Shown here: positions 61,699 to 64,000 of the stretch, in pieces
How positions within the stretch are numbered: position 1 is the stretch's first letter
How the letters are laid out: the number at the start of each line of letters is the position of its first letter
Source: Icerya purchasi
Taxonomy: Eukaryota > Arthropoda > Insecta > Hemiptera > Monophlebidae
Length of the DNA stretch: 64,000 nucleotides
Assembly (NCBI GenBank): GCA_039619475.1
Contig: CM077115.1
Coordinates: 418,384,557 to 418,448,556, forward strand
Direction: 5' to 3'
Notes under the pieces: model-generated
Database searches by the model: none
Told to the model about the DNA's origin: nothing
Seen by the model: only the letters and a program-made list of their open reading frames with translations
Program-made: the position numbers and the translations under genes

Positions 61699-61715
61699 AT
61701 TTTATATATATAAAA
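61640..61715. repeat. Palindromic TA/GT microsatellite
   Basis: A tract reading ATATAAAATTATATATATAT, then (GT)n, then ATATATATATAATTTTATAT. The arms are inverted complements around a GT core, giving cruciform potential. It lies just upstream of the minus-strand gene start at 61514. Confidence 0.8.
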
Positions 61716-63795
61716 GTACATTAGAAATTCAACAATCGTCTTTTTAAACTTATCAGCCATTTACGGATCATGCGGTATTTTTATCCTCTTCGTAACGAAG
61801 TCTTATTAATTTCACTTGGTCGGACATTCTGGTCGCTGACATTTATTTATTTATTTTTTTTCCTTTTTATATTTTCGTTATGAACTCTTTTCTTTCTTTT
61901 TACTTTTATCGCTTGCAGCCTCGGCAACATGTTGCATATGTGGAAGAGTTGTCAATGATTGAACATTTTCAATGTTTCTTCCGATAATAAATAAATTTGT
62001 AATATGAAACACATTCTCTTCGATATAATACTTCAGCTTTAATTTACATAACGCTTTTACAGTATAGTATTCTCTATAATTGCGATTACACACGGCGTAG
62101 GAAACTCAAAAAGATTTCCCATTTAAAAAATGTACATCAAATCATGTTTACCTGTTTTATAAGCTTACCTGTTTTATAAGCGTGCGCGTGAAATATATAA
62201 AATAAGCTTTTTGCGTCAAAATGTTTCGGCTTTCAAATTAATGATACTCTAGTTTAATAATTGACGAATATAATTATTAAAATAAATTAACTGATCTCTA
62301 AAAATTAAAGGATAAAGGTGCATAAAATTAAGTATTTATTTGGGTAGTGTTTAAATGTTACTTTTCTTAATCCGTATCGTTGAGTATTTTACGATTACAA
62401 TGTATATAAAGAAAATTAATTTGCCCGCTACTGAAAAATTAGTCATCCGACGAAAGCGGTGTAACTTTACATGAGAATCATAGTTTTAAATCGCGAGCCA
62501 CTTGTTGCCGGTAACAACGAGAAGAAAGAGATCGGTAAACTAGCAGCGAAAGCTATCGGAAACGCTGAAAGTGTTTTTTTCGAAAGTTATTTTTGCGCGT
62601 AAAAGTCGTTTTTATTGTAAGCGACTAAAAAATTGCTTCGGTTGTTCGTACATTTTACGTTGATAAACGGGACCACGTTATATGTTCAATTTATTAAAAT
62701 GTGCAACGATGAATATATGAAAATAACCATCGCTAAACTGTTATTTTTAATCGTAATTTCTCTGATGAAGTCTTTATATGTGCTTTTTTTTGTTTTTTTT
62801 TTATAACCCGATGACCGAATCGTAAATTTTTAAAAGTTTAAATCAAATGAAAATAGTAAAACAAAGAAAGTAGCGTAAAACTGCTAAGGTTTTTTTAAAA
62901 GGACAAGTGTGATTGAGTATTTCGTTTTAAACGTTTTTGTCTTCGTTTCACTTGTCAATTGAATTGTAATAATTGAAATGCGCGCGCCGTTTGTTGCGCC
63001 CATTTTTTTTTTTTTTTCTTCTTTCGCCTTCATAATGAACATGCAATAATTTTATATCATTTTACATTTTGTTTTTAATACACGATAATAAATTCGATTG
63101 TAATTTGCTTTGGAAAAATAAATTTGCGCAATGCATTGTAGATTATTTTTAAGCTCCGAAATTTATAAATATGGTTTTTGGAGAAATTTCTTAAACTACT
63201 TTTAATCTCTTTGTGAAGTTGTTTTTAATATCAGTTTGCATTATTTTAGTCTCCTGTATCCCCGCTTGCAAAGACGGATAAATGCTTTTGAAAATTATCC
63301 AATTATTTTTATCTTCTTAATTAGCTGCTGCGCAACAATAACATCAGTTATATATCAACTCTATACAAAATTATTGTACTATTCGCTAAAAGTGGGGGAA
63401 TTTCCGATAATGATGCCGGAAATTGCCTCCAAAAGTTTTATTTTGCGAGATTAAATGCAGGTCGATTGGAATATTTTAACGATAAATATTTATTAAAAAA
63501 AAAAAAAATCAGCTCCATTATTATATTGTCGGTAATTAATTGAGCGGGGTCAACTGGTGGTGCTAAACATGTTAATTTTTTATTTTATTTTAATATCTAT
63601 CGTGCATTGTAAAGAATGGTGCTATTTTATCAGTTTAATGTTAACGTTTTTCTATTATTTTTTATTGGTTGTTAATTTTACACACATGATAACAATGATC
63701 ATTTTCTGTTGTGTATACTTTTTCGTACTTTTATTACTTTATTCTACGGCATTTCAAACTCGTAATCCGTACAAAGAAAATGCATCTGTTTAATT

Positions 63796-63840
<45 letters not shown>

Positions 63841-64000
63841 TAAATATGTATATATATGAATAGGAGACATCGATGAAAAATGAATTATTAATAAAATTAT
63901 CAAGGACCAAAATAATTCTAGTCTCACGTGTGTTTTTAAATAAATCACCTATTTTTAATGTAAACTATTTTGTGAGCTCCTAATTCTTTATGAGAATTAT
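61716..64000. other. AT-rich end of window
   Basis: Several short Ile/Phe/Tyr-rich ORFs, which is what AT-rich DNA gives by chance, and a TA microsatellite at 63803-63835. The upstream regulatory part of the minus-strand gene should lie at its left edge. No further gene recognised. Confidence 0.6.

Noticed and set aside
1..64000. tRNA, rRNA, CRISPR array, bacterial or viral gene cluster
   Set aside because: Looked for and not seen. Everything recognisable is insect gene, simple repeat or transposon.

Overview
The window is nuclear DNA from an arthropod, almost certainly an insect. It is AT-rich but not depleted in CpG, and is full of simple repeats, homopolymer runs and decayed non-LTR retrotransposons. 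It contains no bacterial-style operons, and I recognised no tRNA, rRNA or CRISPR array. One gene dominates: Mef2, the MADS-box myocyte enhancer factor 2, on the + strand. Eight coding exons (43296-54117) join in phase through GT/AG sites into 1188 bases (395 codons plus stop). The single exon after the MADS/MEF2 domain is of the vertebrate alpha-2 type, as in insects. I cannot place the organism to order.

Layout. The first 43 kb is read as Mef2 upstream sequence and 5' intron. Four GC/CpG-rich islands stand out (about 5.6-6.4, 14.0-15.2, 24.85-25.48 and 40.6-41.15 kb). Two end at good splice donors (6389 and 25477). The third island has paired CCAAT boxes around a perfect CRE plus an initiator-like site. 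They are candidate alternative promoters or non-coding first exons that would splice to the acceptor at 43133, in front of the ATG exon. Between them lie transposon remnants: RT and C-terminal pieces of RTE-like elements, two copies of an RNase H-bearing non-LTR family, and a DNA transposon with terminal inverted repeats and a perfect 7-bp target duplication that contains one of those copies. A 170-base minus-strand segment at 22.1-22.3 kb looks like the terminal coding exon of a nested gene, or a fragment of one.

From 41.6 to 43.0 kb a long TA microsatellite abuts a broken RTE-type reverse transcriptase. Mef2 coding exons follow from 43.3 to 54.1 kb. One late Mef2 intron carries a striking 71-75-bp direct duplication around a 383-bp insert with coding character. 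Downstream are a probable 3' UTR or intergenic region, a candidate inverted-repeat element (55.7-56.5 kb) and a convergent minus-strand intact ORF of 237 codons (60801-61514) that I do not recognise.

How it fits together: Mef2 is the developmental regulator of muscle differentiation, and the large 5' region would hold its promoters and enhancers. The transposons are passengers. No relation between Mef2 and the 237-codon gene is evident beyond tail-to-tail position.
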